Source of the DNA: Acidobacteriota bacterium
GTDB lineage: Bacteria; Acidobacteriota; Terriglobia; Acidiferrales; UBA7541
Assembly: GCA_013289855.1 (NCBI GenBank)
Contig: JABCZD010000012.1
Span: 62,001-126,000 of the forward strand
Direction: 5' to 3'
Length of the DNA: 64,000 bases
This document shows positions 9,622 to 18,230 of this stretch, piece after piece (positions within the stretch are counted from its first letter, which is position 1; each line of letters begins with the position of its first letter). Made by a program: the position numbers and the translations under genes. A model generated the notes under the pieces. It was given only the letters and a program-made list of their open reading frames with translations. It did not search any database and was not told where the DNA came from.

Positions 9622-10986
9622 TTATTTGGCCGGCGGCGTGGCCGGAGGCGGAGTCGTCGCCGGTGGCGTGGTCGCTGCCGCGGGAGTCGGGTCCGGCGTG
9701 GAAGTGTCACCTGACTTTTTGCCGAAGAGGCCGTACTTCTTATGGCCCTTCTTGGATTTCGTGACTTCCGGCGTGGCGCTGACTTCCTGAATTTCCGAGT
9801 TGCCGCCGCCGGCGATGTCTTGATAACCGGGCTTGATGACCACGTAGCTTTGCTGGCGCAGGGTCTTCAGGTACTCGCGGACGGCAGGCTCAAGGCGCTC
9901 GTTGTAAAGTTTTTCGGAAATTTCGTTTTGTACCTTGTCCAGCGATTGCTGGCCTTCGTCGTAGTGCTCAAGGACCTGCAGGATTAGAAACCCTTGCTTG
10001 GTTTCCATGACGTCGGTAAGTTGGTTGCGCTTCATGGTGAAGACTTTGTCTTCAAGAACTTTGGAAAGCTCGCCGCGCTTGTAGACGCCCAGGAAGCCTC
10101 CGTCCTTGGCGGTACTGCCATCGGATAGGCGCTTGGCGATTTCGGCGAAGTCCTCGCCGTCTTGCACGCGCTTCAGGGCGGTATCGGCTTTCTTCTTGAG
10201 GTCGGGAATTTCGTCGGGCTTCTTCCCCTCCGTGCTGATCTCAATTTCGCGCAGCGCGACTTCTTCAGGGCGGACGTACTCGGTCTTGTGCGCTTCGTAA
10301 TACTTTTGCACGTCCTGGGCGCTAATGGTGATGTGCGAGCCGACTTCGCTGCCGATGACCTGCTGGGTGAGCAAGCCATTGCGAATGTTGTTCTTGAAAT
10401 CTTCCCAGTTGATGCCTTGCGCGGTGACGGCTTTTTCCAGATCTTCCATACTGCCCAGTTTGTTCTGGATACGGATCTGGTCCAGTTTCTTGATGACGCC
10501 CGGCTCAACGCTGGTGCCCAGGTCTTTGGCGCGCTGCACGAGTAAGGATTGATCGATCAAATCACGTAAGGCGTGCTTGCGGCGATCCTCGATTTCGACA
10601 CTCAATTGTTCGGCGGTGCAGTGAGTCTGGCAGTCATTCTTGGAGTCCTCTTCCGCACTGGCCAAAGCTTTTTCGTACTCAGACTTGGTAATAATCTCGT
10701 TGTTTACGCGGGCGATGATCTCTTCGACGGTGGTGGCGTTGCTTAGATCCGTAGACTTGGCGCCGGGTTTCGCTGCCGGCTTCGGCGGAATTGTCTTTGC
10801 GGTACCCGAAGAAGCGGGGGGAGTTTTGGCGGCGGGCTCCGGCTCGGGTTCAGCCATGCCAGGCTTTTCAAGCGTAGGGGCTTGGGACGCGGGCGGGGTG
10901 GCCGGCGGCGGGGTAGCGGGGGGAGTTTGTTGCGCCATCAAAGGCAGGGCAAAGCAGAGACCGATCAGCAATACGAGGTTACGCAT
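9622..10986 (-). CDS. Exported SurA/PrsA-like peptidyl-prolyl isomerase
   Basis: Envelope folding factor, 454 residues. A signal peptide (1-19, ending LPLMAQ) is followed by a long Pro/Ala/Thr-rich linker to about residue 80. A SurA_N-like chaperone region (about 85-225) starts with TVEEIIARVNNEIITKSEYEKAL. A parvulin-type rotamase domain (about 230-335) carries GEDFAEIAKRLSDGSTAKDGG and the later ETKQGFLILQV. The C-terminus is a second low-complexity tail rich in Thr, Pro and Ala. The gene begins 22 bp after the mfd stop codon, so co-transcription is likely. Confidence 0.9.
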   Translation of the reverse strand: MRNLVLLIGLCFALPLMAQQTPPATPPPATPPASQAPTLEKPGMAEPEPEPAAKTPPASSGTAKTIPPKPAAKPGAKSTDLSNATTVEEIIARVNNEIITKSEYEKALASAEEDSKNDCQTHCTAEQLSVEIEDRRKHALRDLIDQSLLVQRAKDLGTSVEPGVIKKLDQIRIQNKLGSMEDLEKAVTAQGINWEDFKNNIRNGLLTQQVIGSEVGSHITISAQDVQKYYEAHKTEYVRPEEVALREIEISTEGKKPDEIPDLKKKADTALKRVQDGEDFAEIAKRLSDGSTAKDGGFLGVYKRGELSKVLEDKVFTMKRNQLTDVMETKQGFLILQVLEHYDEGQQSLDKVQNEISEKLYNERLEPAVREYLKTLRQQSYVVIKPGYQDIAGGGNSEIQEVSATPEVTKSKKGHKKYGLFGKKSGDTSTPDPTPAAATTPPATTPPPATPPAK

Positions 10987-11008
10987 GAATCTCCTTGATA
11001 CCTCAAGT

Positions 11009-14000
11009 TTAGCTCTGGCCTTGCAGGCCTAGCAATACGTTTCTGACGGCGTCGGCGGCAGGTTCGCCACGGCTCACTTCCATCCACAGGACGCCGCTGG
11101 GGTCCAGTTTAATGCCCTTGCGCGAACGAACTACCTTCACCAGCGTGGCGGGGTCTAGTTGCGTTTCCGGGTGGAAGCGGATGGCGATGCGACTGCCCTG
11201 GCGCTCGACCGCGGAAATGCGCAGACGCTCGCACATGGATTTGAGGACGGAATACTGCAAAAGGTTTTCTATGCTGGCAGGGACGGGGCCGAAGCGGTCT
11301 TCGAGTTCACGGCGGACGTCGGCGCGCTCGGCGTCGGTGGCGATGGTGGAGATGCGCTTGTAAGTGCGCAAGCGGAGGTTCTCGCTGGGGATGTAGTCCT
11401 GCGGAATGCGCACGTCGAAGCCCAGGCTTAGCGTGGTGCGGAGTTCGGGCGGAACTTCCTGGCCTTTGAGTTTGCTGACGGCGCGTTCGAGCATTTGGCA
11501 GTACATGTCGAAGCCGACGGCGTCGATGTGGCCGTGCTGCTGGCTGCCGAGCATGTTGCCGGCGCCGCGGAGTTCGAGGTCGAGTGCGGCGATGCGGAAG
11601 CCGGCGCCGAGTTCGCTGAACTCTTTCATGGCGGAGAGGCGCTTTCTGGCGATGTCCGAGAGGACGGTTTCCGGCGGGACCAGGAGATAGACGTAGGCGC
11701 GTTGTGCGGAACGGCCGACGCGGCCGCGGAGTTGGTAGAGTTCGGCTAGGCCTAAGCGATCGGCTCTATTGATTAAAATGGTGTTGGCGCGCGGGATGTC
11801 CAGACCATTTTCGACGATCGTTGTGGCTACTAAAACGTCGGCTTCGTCGCGAATGAATTTGAGCATTACGCTTTCTAATTCTTTTTCGCCCATTTGGCCG
11901 TGGCCGACGACCACGCGGGCTTTCGGAACTAATTTTTGCACCAGCGCGGCGAGGGAGTAGATGGACTCGATACGATTGTGAATGAAGTAGACCTGGCCGT
12001 CGCGAGCTAGCTCGGTTTCGATGGCACGCTGGAGGAGTTCCTCTTGGAACGGCGCGACCACCGTTTGAATGGCCAGGCGGTCGCGTGGGGGAGTTTCGAT
12101 TACCGACATGTCGCGCAGGCCTACGAGCGACATATGCAAGGTGCGTGGGATGGGCGTGGCTGAGAGCGCCAACGCGTCAACATTTTTGCTCATTTCTTTG
12201 AGGCGCTCTTTGTGGGCCACGCCGAAGCGCTGTTCTTCGTCGACAACGAGAAGACCGAGTTCGTGGAATTTTACGTCTTTTGAGAGTAGGCGATGCGTGC
12301 CAATGATGATGTCCACCTTGCCGGATTCCACATCGGCCAGGATTTTCTTTTGCTCGGAGGGAGTGCGGAAGCGGCTGAGCATTTCGATGCGCATCGGAAA
12401 GGCGGCGAAACGCTGCTTGAAAGTTTCGTAATGCTGGAAAGCGAGAATGGTGGTGGGAGAAAGTAACGCCACCTGTTTGCTGTCGGCGACGGCCTTGAAC
12501 GCGGCGCGCATGGCAACTTCGGTCTTGCCATAGCCGACGTCACCACAGAGCAGGCGATCCATCGGCGTGGCCCGCTCCATGTCTTTCTTGATGTCGGCGA
12601 TGGCGCTGTTCTGATCGGCGGTCTCTTCAAATTCGAAGGCGTCTTCAAATTCGCGCTGGAAATTTCCGTCGACGGAAAATGCGAAACCTTCGGCGGTTTT
12701 TCTTTCGGCGTAAAGCGCGAGAAGCTGATCGGCCATATCCTCGACGGATTTTCTGGCGCGAGTTTTACGGGTATTCCATGCGGTGCCGCCGAGTTTGTCG
12801 AGCGGCGGATGGTCGCCTTCGACGACGCGGTAGCTTTGCACCAGGTCCATGCGCTCCAGCGGAACGTACAGGCGCGCATCGTCGGCATATTTCAGCAGCA
12901 TGAATTCGCCGCCACGGCCATCGGAAACAATTTGGCGCAGGCCTTCGAACTGGCCGATGCCGTGGTCTACGTGAACCACAAAGTCGCCGGGTTTTAGGTC
13001 GGCGAAATCGCTGAAGAATCCGGAGGTTCGGATTTTGCGGCTGGGGCGATCGACGGCTGGCGCAACGTCGAAGAGATCGCCTTGGCCGTAAAGCGTGACG
13101 CGCGAATCGGGAAACGCGACGCCTTCGGAAAATGGCGCGCGGATGAGCAGCAATTTCGCGAGTTCGTGCGCGGCTTCGGCGGTAAAGCCAGCGGCGGCGT
13201 CTTCCGATTCACCAAGAACGTAGGGCGCTTCGTATTCGCGGCAGATGTCGGCCAGGCGCTCGAGTTCGCCAGCGCTGGCGGCGGAAAGAAACACGCTGCC
13301 GCCTTCGGCGAGCTGCGACTTTACGGCGGCCATGCAGGCGACTACGTCACCGTGGAAACGCGCGCTGGGCCGGGACGACAGCTCAAACTGCGGCCCGCCA
13401 CTGGTACCGACCGCGAGCTGTTGCAGTTCGATTTGCGAACCTTTTTTGATACAGGCGGAAAATTCCTGTTCGCTCCAGAAAAAATGATGGGCGGCGGGAG
13501 AGTTGGCCTGGCCGTGGCGCTCGTAGTTGGCGGTGGCGGCTTCGAGGTGTTTGCGTGAAACTTCCTGCAGCGTCTGCGGTTCGTCGAGAAAAATAACGGG
13601 GCGCAGCGAACTTTCCGCCAATTCGAAAAGAGAAGAAGTACCGGCGCCGACGGACGGACCGAAGTATGACGGCGTCGCCCACACCGACGGGTCATCATCG
13701 GCGTTGGTAATCGTGGGCGCGAAGGACCATTCCGTCAGCGGAAGAAGCGTGGCGCGGCCCACGGGAGAGATCGAACGCTGCGTGCGGGGATCGAATTCGC
13801 GCACAGATTCGACGCTGTCACCCAATAATTCAATGCGCACGGGACGCACAGCTTCGGGAGAAAATACGTCCACGATGCCGCCACGCACCGCACATTGTCC
13901 GGGCAGTTCGACCATTTCCGTGCGCGTGTACCCGACGGAGCCGAGATGAGTGATCAACTCCTCGTGCGGAACTTCGGCATCTTTGGTAAGCGTGCGCGCG

Positions 14001-14443
14001 AGGGAAAGATAGGTGACGGGATCCTGATAGCGCCACAGCGCGGCCAGTACCGGCGCGATCACCAGAGAAATCTGGCCATCCGCGAGACGGAAGAGCGTGG
14101 CGGCGCGGCGCTCCAGAATATCGGCGTGCGGGCTCTGCGATTCCCACGGCAACGTATCGAATGCGGGAAGCGTGGCGATGCCGCCGGCGGGACCGGGAAA
14201 AATTCCAAAGAAAAAACGCAGGGTATCGGCCAGTGACTCGGCGCGGCGATTGGAATCGGTGACGAAGAATGCGGGGCGGCGCAGTTCGCGCGTGAGGTAG
14301 GCGGCGATCAGCGCCTTGGCTACGTCGTGCAAGCCGGAAAGCGACACGTGGTTGCCGCCCGCGCGAAGCTCCGCCAGCGCTCCGTGCACAGAGGGGTGGC
14401 TCAGCACAGGTTCGAGGCGTTCGCGAACTACGGGGAATATCAT
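11009..14443 (-). CDS. mfd: Transcription-repair coupling factor
   Basis: DNA translocase that removes RNA polymerase stalled at lesions and recruits UvrA. 1144 residues, normal for Mfd. In order it shows the UvrB-like N-terminal module, the polymerase-interacting domain (GDFVVHVDHGIGQFEGL), the helicase core with Walker A in DVGYGKTEVAMRAAFKA, the DEEQ box in VVDEEQRFGV, motif III LSATPIPRTLH and motif VI QLRGRVGRS, and the C-terminal TRCF domain. The frame stays open upstream, but the ATG at 14443 (MIFPVVRERLEP) is preferred because it lies 10 bp after the rfaE2 stop and starts the conserved region. Confidence 0.97.
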   Translation of the reverse strand: MIFPVVRERLEPVLSHPSVHGALAELRAGGNHVSLSGLHDVAKALIAAYLTRELRRPAFFVTDSNRRAESLADTLRFFFGIFPGPAGGIATLPAFDTLPWESQSPHADILERRAATLFRLADGQISLVIAPVLAALWRYQDPVTYLSLARTLTKDAEVPHEELITHLGSVGYTRTEMVELPGQCAVRGGIVDVFSPEAVRPVRIELLGDSVESVREFDPRTQRSISPVGRATLLPLTEWSFAPTITNADDDPSVWATPSYFGPSVGAGTSSLFELAESSLRPVIFLDEPQTLQEVSRKHLEAATANYERHGQANSPAAHHFFWSEQEFSACIKKGSQIELQQLAVGTSGGPQFELSSRPSARFHGDVVACMAAVKSQLAEGGSVFLSAASAGELERLADICREYEAPYVLGESEDAAAGFTAEAAHELAKLLLIRAPFSEGVAFPDSRVTLYGQGDLFDVAPAVDRPSRKIRTSGFFSDFADLKPGDFVVHVDHGIGQFEGLRQIVSDGRGGEFMLLKYADDARLYVPLERMDLVQSYRVVEGDHPPLDKLGGTAWNTRKTRARKSVEDMADQLLALYAERKTAEGFAFSVDGNFQREFEDAFEFEETADQNSAIADIKKDMERATPMDRLLCGDVGYGKTEVAMRAAFKAVADSKQVALLSPTTILAFQHYETFKQRFAAFPMRIEMLSRFRTPSEQKKILADVESGKVDIIIGTHRLLSKDVKFHELGLLVVDEEQRFGVAHKERLKEMSKNVDALALSATPIPRTLHMSLVGLRDMSVIETPPRDRLAIQTVVAPFQEELLQRAIETELARDGQVYFIHNRIESIYSLAALVQKLVPKARVVVGHGQMGEKELESVMLKFIRDEADVLVATTIVENGLDIPRANTILINRADRLGLAELYQLRGRVGRSAQRAYVYLLVPPETVLSDIARKRLSAMKEFSELGAGFRIAALDLELRGAGNMLGSQQHGHIDAVGFDMYCQMLERAVSKLKGQEVPPELRTTLSLGFDVRIPQDYIPSENLRLRTYKRISTIATDAERADVRRELEDRFGPVPASIENLLQYSVLKSMCERLRISAVERQGSRIAIRFHPETQLDPATLVKVVRSRKGIKLDPSGVLWMEVSRGEPAADAVRNVLLGLQGQS

Positions 14444-14453
14444 GCGTGCGTGA

Positions 14454-15008
14454 TCAGGACTCCGCTCGCGCGGCGCCCGAATTCTGCGCGGCCCTGGCGG
14501 ACGTGGCACCGTCGCGAATCTTCTGCAGAATGGCGGTGGTGGAGTAACCCGGCGCTACCGGGATGGACACGACGCGTCCGCCCGCGGCTTCCACCTCTTC
14601 GCGGCCCACGATTTGATCGCCGGCCCAATCGCCGCCCTTGACCAGTACGTCGGGCAGCAACGCGGTGATGATATCGCGCGGCGTTGGTTCGTCGAAAATC
14701 ACCACGGCGTCGACGCATTCCAGCGCCGCCAGGATCTCGGCACGTTCGCGTTCCGGGAGAATTGGCCGGCCCGGGCCTTTCAGTTGCCGCACACCGCGAT
14801 CGCTGTTAAGGCCGACGATCAGTGCGTCACCCAGCTTGCGCGCGGCTTCGAGCGTGCGAATATGTCCGGGATGCAAAAGGTCGAAGCAGCCGTTGGTGAA
14901 TACCACCCGCTGGCGTTCTGAGGCAGCGTTGCGGGTATCATGGTGACCGTGTGTACCACGGCCAAACCGCAGCATCGCTTCTTCAAGCGTAAGAATTCCC
15001 GAATTCAA
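14454..15008 (-). CDS. rfaE2: D-glycero-beta-D-manno-heptose 1-phosphate adenylyltransferase
   Basis: Cytoplasmic nucleotidyltransferase making ADP-heptose for the lipopolysaccharide core. The cytidylyltransferase HxGH motif is in [15 protein letters not shown], followed by [18 protein letters not shown] and VKGGDW. At 184 residues it corresponds to the C-terminal half of the two-domain HldE; the sugar kinase half is not in the window. I chose the TTG at 15008 because GGAG lies 7 nt upstream; another TTG at 15029 is possible but has no ribosome site. It heads the series rfaE2-mfd-isomerase-YhaM and is divergent from the hydrolase gene. Confidence 0.88.
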   Translation of the reverse strand: MNSGILTLEEAMLRFGRGTHGHHDTRNAASERQRVVFTNGCFDLLHPGHIRTLEAARKLGDALIVGLNSDRGVRQLKGPGRPILPERERAEILAALECVDAVVIFDEPTPRDIITALLPDVLVKGGDWAGDQIVGREEVEAAGGRVVSIPVAPGYSTTAILQKIRDGATSARAAQNSGAARAES

Positions 15009-15124
15009 AGGTTCTCCATGGGAGCGCAAGGCGCAGCGGGCAGCATGTATTCAGAAGCATCAGTTTATCACGCGCGCGTCGCTGGCGTTGCACTGGGGCG
15101 GCTTTCGACGGCGCGCCCACGGCG

Positions 15125-16732
15125 ATGACGGAGCGCGGAGGCAATTTGCAGATCGAGCCGCGAGCGAAGACTCGCCTGGTGCGCCGCGCGTTGCTGGGTG
15201 TAGCGCTCATCGTCGGTGGCTTGTTGCTGGTGCTGCCGCGCCCTTATCACGAGCGGACTTTTCGCATTGACGCTGGCGGTTGCCGCATGGATACCACGGT
15301 GATCGAACCGGCCGGTGCGGCGTCGTCTAGCGCTGCATCTTCCGGTACCACGTCGCGCGGCACTGTGGTTTTGTTCCACGGATTGGCCGCCAATCGAAAG
15401 ATTATGTCGTACTTCGCGGAGGGATTCGCGCTGCAAGGACTGCGCGTGTTTGTGCCCGACTTGCCGGGCCACGGCCGCACACCGGGACCATTTTCAGCGG
15501 CACGCGCGGAGGAATGCAGCGAGAATTTGCTACACGAACTGCGTTCGCGCGGCATGGCGCCGCCGGAAAGCACGATTCTTGCGGGACATTCCATGGGCGG
15601 AGCCATCGCCATTCGCATTGCCGCACGCGTGCCGGTGGCCGGCGTGATTGCCTTTTCGCCTGCTCCGATGCGGGCCGCGCACGGCGCGGCGGCGGACGTT
15701 TTGCTGTTCGACAATCCGCCGCCTTTGCCTCCCAACACGGAAATCATCAGCGGAAGTCTTGAGCCGCAGCAAATGACGGCCAATGCTCGGGACTTGCTGC
15801 AACCGGGAATCGACGTAAATTCTCATTTCGAAATTGTGCCGTGGACCACGCACGGAGGATTGCTTTTTCGGCCGGCGGCGCTGCGTCTGGCACAAACCTG
15901 GACAGCAAAAGTGTTGCGGCTAGATGACGCTGCGGCTTTTCCGGCTGTCGCATGGAAAGTTCCTTCGCGATGGCCGTTCCTCGGCTGCGTGCTGGGCCTG
16001 ACCGGGATCCTTTTGCTAGCTGGCCCGTTTTTGCGCGAAGCCGCCGGAAAAAATGCTCTCGATCCAGGGGACGCGCCCGCAGATGCGGATTCGCGAATTC
16101 CGTGGTGGCGCGTAGCGATAGAAATTTTGGTCGTCGGATTGTTCGCGGTGGCGATGCTGCGCTATTGGGAACCGCTGCCCACAGTCCGCGTGTTTGAAGC
16201 CGACTATCTCGCGGGATTTTTGTTGTTCAGCGGACTGCTGCTTATCGCATTGCACTGGCGTCCGTTTACGAACGGCTTCGATTTTCGCAATGTCGCCGCG
16301 CTGCGAGCCATTTTCGCCGCAGTGGTGCTGATGCTGCTCCTGAGCGCGTGGTTCGAACTTTCGCTCACCGAATCGTGGCTTGACAGTGCGCGCTGGCAGC
16401 GCTTCCCGCTGCTCTTTCTTACGGTGCTTCCCGTGCTAATGGCGGAGGAACTTCTGCTCGGCGAGCCCGCGGCAAAGAATAGTTGGAACAGAATATCTCT
16501 GGCGATGTCTTACCGCCTGCTGTTCTGGCTGCCGTTGGTATTCGGCATTGTCACGCTACACAGCGGCGAAATCCTGCTGGTGCTGCTGGCGCCGTATATG
16601 GCCCTGTTCAGCATCGCGCAACGCTGGGGCATGGACGTTGTCCGGGGAGTTACCCGGTCGGCGGCAGCGGCGGCACTCTTCGGTGCTATACTTCTCGCCG
16701 GATTCTTTCTGGTGATCTTCCCGCTGTTGTAA
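15125..16732 (+). CDS. Membrane-anchored alpha/beta hydrolase with multi-pass C-terminal domain
   Basis: 535 residues. One membrane segment (about 22-40) anchors an alpha/beta hydrolase domain: TVVLFHGLAANRK is the oxyanion region, DLPGHGRTPG follows, and the nucleophile elbow is GHSMGG at about residues 157-162. A late His (WTTHGG) can complete the triad. From about residue 275 to the end the protein contains some seven hydrophobic segments, so an enzyme domain is joined to a polytopic membrane domain. I do not recognise the membrane half. Substrate unknown; a lipid or ester is plausible. The next gene starts 97 bp later on the same strand. Confidence 0.8.
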   Translation: MTERGGNLQIEPRAKTRLVRRALLGVALIVGGLLLVLPRPYHERTFRIDAGGCRMDTTVIEPAGAASSSAASSGTTSRGTVVLFHGLAANRKIMSYFAEGFALQGLRVFVPDLPGHGRTPGPFSAARAEECSENLLHELRSRGMAPPESTILAGHSMGGAIAIRIAARVPVAGVIAFSPAPMRAAHGAAADVLLFDNPPPLPPNTEIISGSLEPQQMTANARDLLQPGIDVNSHFEIVPWTTHGGLLFRPAALRLAQTWTAKVLRLDDAAAFPAVAWKVPSRWPFLGCVLGLTGILLLAGPFLREAAGKNALDPGDAPADADSRIPWWRVAIEILVVGLFAVAMLRYWEPLPTVRVFEADYLAGFLLFSGLLLIALHWRPFTNGFDFRNVAALRAIFAAVVLMLLLSAWFELSLTESWLDSARWQRFPLLFLTVLPVLMAEELLLGEPAAKNSWNRISLAMSYRLLFWLPLVFGIVTLHSGEILLVLLAPYMALFSIAQRWGMDVVRGVTRSAAAAALFGAILLAGFFLVIFPLL

Positions 16733-16829
16733 GGCGCTTTTCACCTGTTTGGCCCCGTCCCCCCTGGGCCATCGCAAAATGGGGTTCCGCGCCCAGAACG
16801 GATATCGCGGCTTTTCGCGAGACCACTTT

Positions 16830-18020
16830 ATGGCTGAGATTGCGATTGTCGGCGGCGGACCGTCTGGCGCGATGTGCGGCGAACAACTGGCCCGCGCGGG
16901 ACACGCGGTTAAGATATTCGACGAGCACCTGGCGTGGGAAAAACCCTGCGGCGGTGGACTGACCCATAAAGCGATCCTGCGCTTCCCTTTTCTGCTGGAC
17001 AATCCGTATCCCAAAAAATTAGTGCGCTCGGTAGAGCTGATCGCCAGCGACGAGCAGCGCGTGACCATGAAGATGGCGCATCCCGTGGTGATCTATTCAC
17101 GCACGGTGCTCAACGGCATGTTGCTCGAACGCGCGCAAGAAGCGGGCTGCAGCGTACAGCGCTCGCACGTCATCGGCGTGGATACCGCCAGCGACAAGCC
17201 GCGCTATTGCGTCGAGGGTGAATGGCACCAGGCCGATTATCTAGTGTTGGCCGCGGGTGCGCGCAATCAGTTGCTGCCGGATACGCGCCCATTGAAGCGC
17301 GATGAACTGGAAATGACGCAAGGGTATTTCGTCCCGGAAACCGCCGACGCCATCACCATAAAATTCTTGCCGCACTTTGAGGGATACATCTGGTCATTTC
17401 CGCGGCAGGATCATTTGTCCGTGGGTATTTGCGGCAGCATGTCCGCGCATACCAGTGCGGAGTTGAAGTCGCATCTGGGCACGTTTGTCGATAAGCAAAA
17501 GATTTCGACCGCCGGGGCCAAATTCTACAGCCATGTGCTGCCCTCTCCGCAGGAACACACTTTTTCGCAGCGCACCGTGGTGGGCCGCAACTGGGCCATG
17601 ATCGGCGATGCGGCGGCGTGGGTGGATCCACTTACCGGCGAAGGACTGTTTTACGCGCTGCGCTCTGGCGAACTGCTCGGCCGATCGGTGGCTGAAGGCT
17701 GCCCGGAGAAATATCCGGCGCGGGTGCGCGCGGCGTTCTCCGCCGAGCTGGAATTCGCGGCCCGCATCGTACGGCGCTTTTATCGCGGCTCGTTTCTTGG
17801 CACTTCCGTGCCGACACGCATGGTGCAATTCATGCGCAAGAGCCCGGTGTTCCGTCAGCTGGTGGGGGATCTGTTCAGCGGCGCGCAGGACTACACCACA
17901 CTCAAGCAACGCGTGCTGGGCCATCTGGGCATCTCGCTCAGCCAGTTCGTCTCCAGCGTGCTCAGTTTCGAGCCGTCGGCCATCGCCCGCGTGCCGCGCG
18001 GCAGCAACGCCAGCGATTAA
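16830..18020 (+). CDS. FAD-dependent oxidoreductase, geranylgeranyl reductase family
   Basis: 396-residue flavoprotein. The N-terminal Rossmann motif IVGGGPSGAMCGEQLARAG binds FAD; CGGGLTHKAI after about residue 40 is characteristic of geranylgeranyl reductase-like and related p-hydroxybenzoate-hydroxylase-fold proteins; the second FAD motif GDAAAWVDPLTGEGLFYAL is near 260. Such enzymes reduce isoprenoid chains of lipids or quinones. The start is set at the ATG directly before the Rossmann strand (MAEIAIVGGG); the longer upstream frame overlaps non-conserved sequence. The exact substrate is not evident. Confidence 0.85.
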   Translation: MAEIAIVGGGPSGAMCGEQLARAGHAVKIFDEHLAWEKPCGGGLTHKAILRFPFLLDNPYPKKLVRSVELIASDEQRVTMKMAHPVVIYSRTVLNGMLLERAQEAGCSVQRSHVIGVDTASDKPRYCVEGEWHQADYLVLAAGARNQLLPDTRPLKRDELEMTQGYFVPETADAITIKFLPHFEGYIWSFPRQDHLSVGICGSMSAHTSAELKSHLGTFVDKQKISTAGAKFYSHVLPSPQEHTFSQRTVVGRNWAMIGDAAAWVDPLTGEGLFYALRSGELLGRSVAEGCPEKYPARVRAAFSAELEFAARIVRRFYRGSFLGTSVPTRMVQFMRKSPVFRQLVGDLFSGAQDYTTLKQRVLGHLGISLSQFVSSVLSFEPSAIARVPRGSNASD

Positions 18021-18117
18021 CTGCGGAATGCGCCTCGTGGCCTTTAGTGGCGCAGGAACTCTTGTTTACGCCCGCCAGGGTGCCTGTGCGGTGTGGTGCG
18101 GCGAACGACACAAACCG

Positions 18118-18141
18118 GCACAGGCCAAAGTGCCTGTGCTA
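18118..18141 (-). repeat. Small palindromic intergenic repeat, copy A
   Basis: Arms GCACAGGC (18118-18125) and GCCTGTGC (18132-18139) form an 8-bp hairpin, with TA following at 18140. Read on the minus strand it matches copy B at 20154-20177 over most of its 24 bases (TAGCACAGGCACT then GCCTGTGC). A further GTGCCTGTGC half-copy lies about 40 bp to the left. The two full copies face each other across the exporter gene. The form resembles bacterial REP-type elements. Confidence 0.7.
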
Positions 18142-18230
18142 CTGAGCGCAAGCTGAATGGATCGGACCATATAACGTTGCGAGTTCCAGGACATCAAACC
18201 TCCATCGGTCATCGCCAGCGCACCTCCTCC

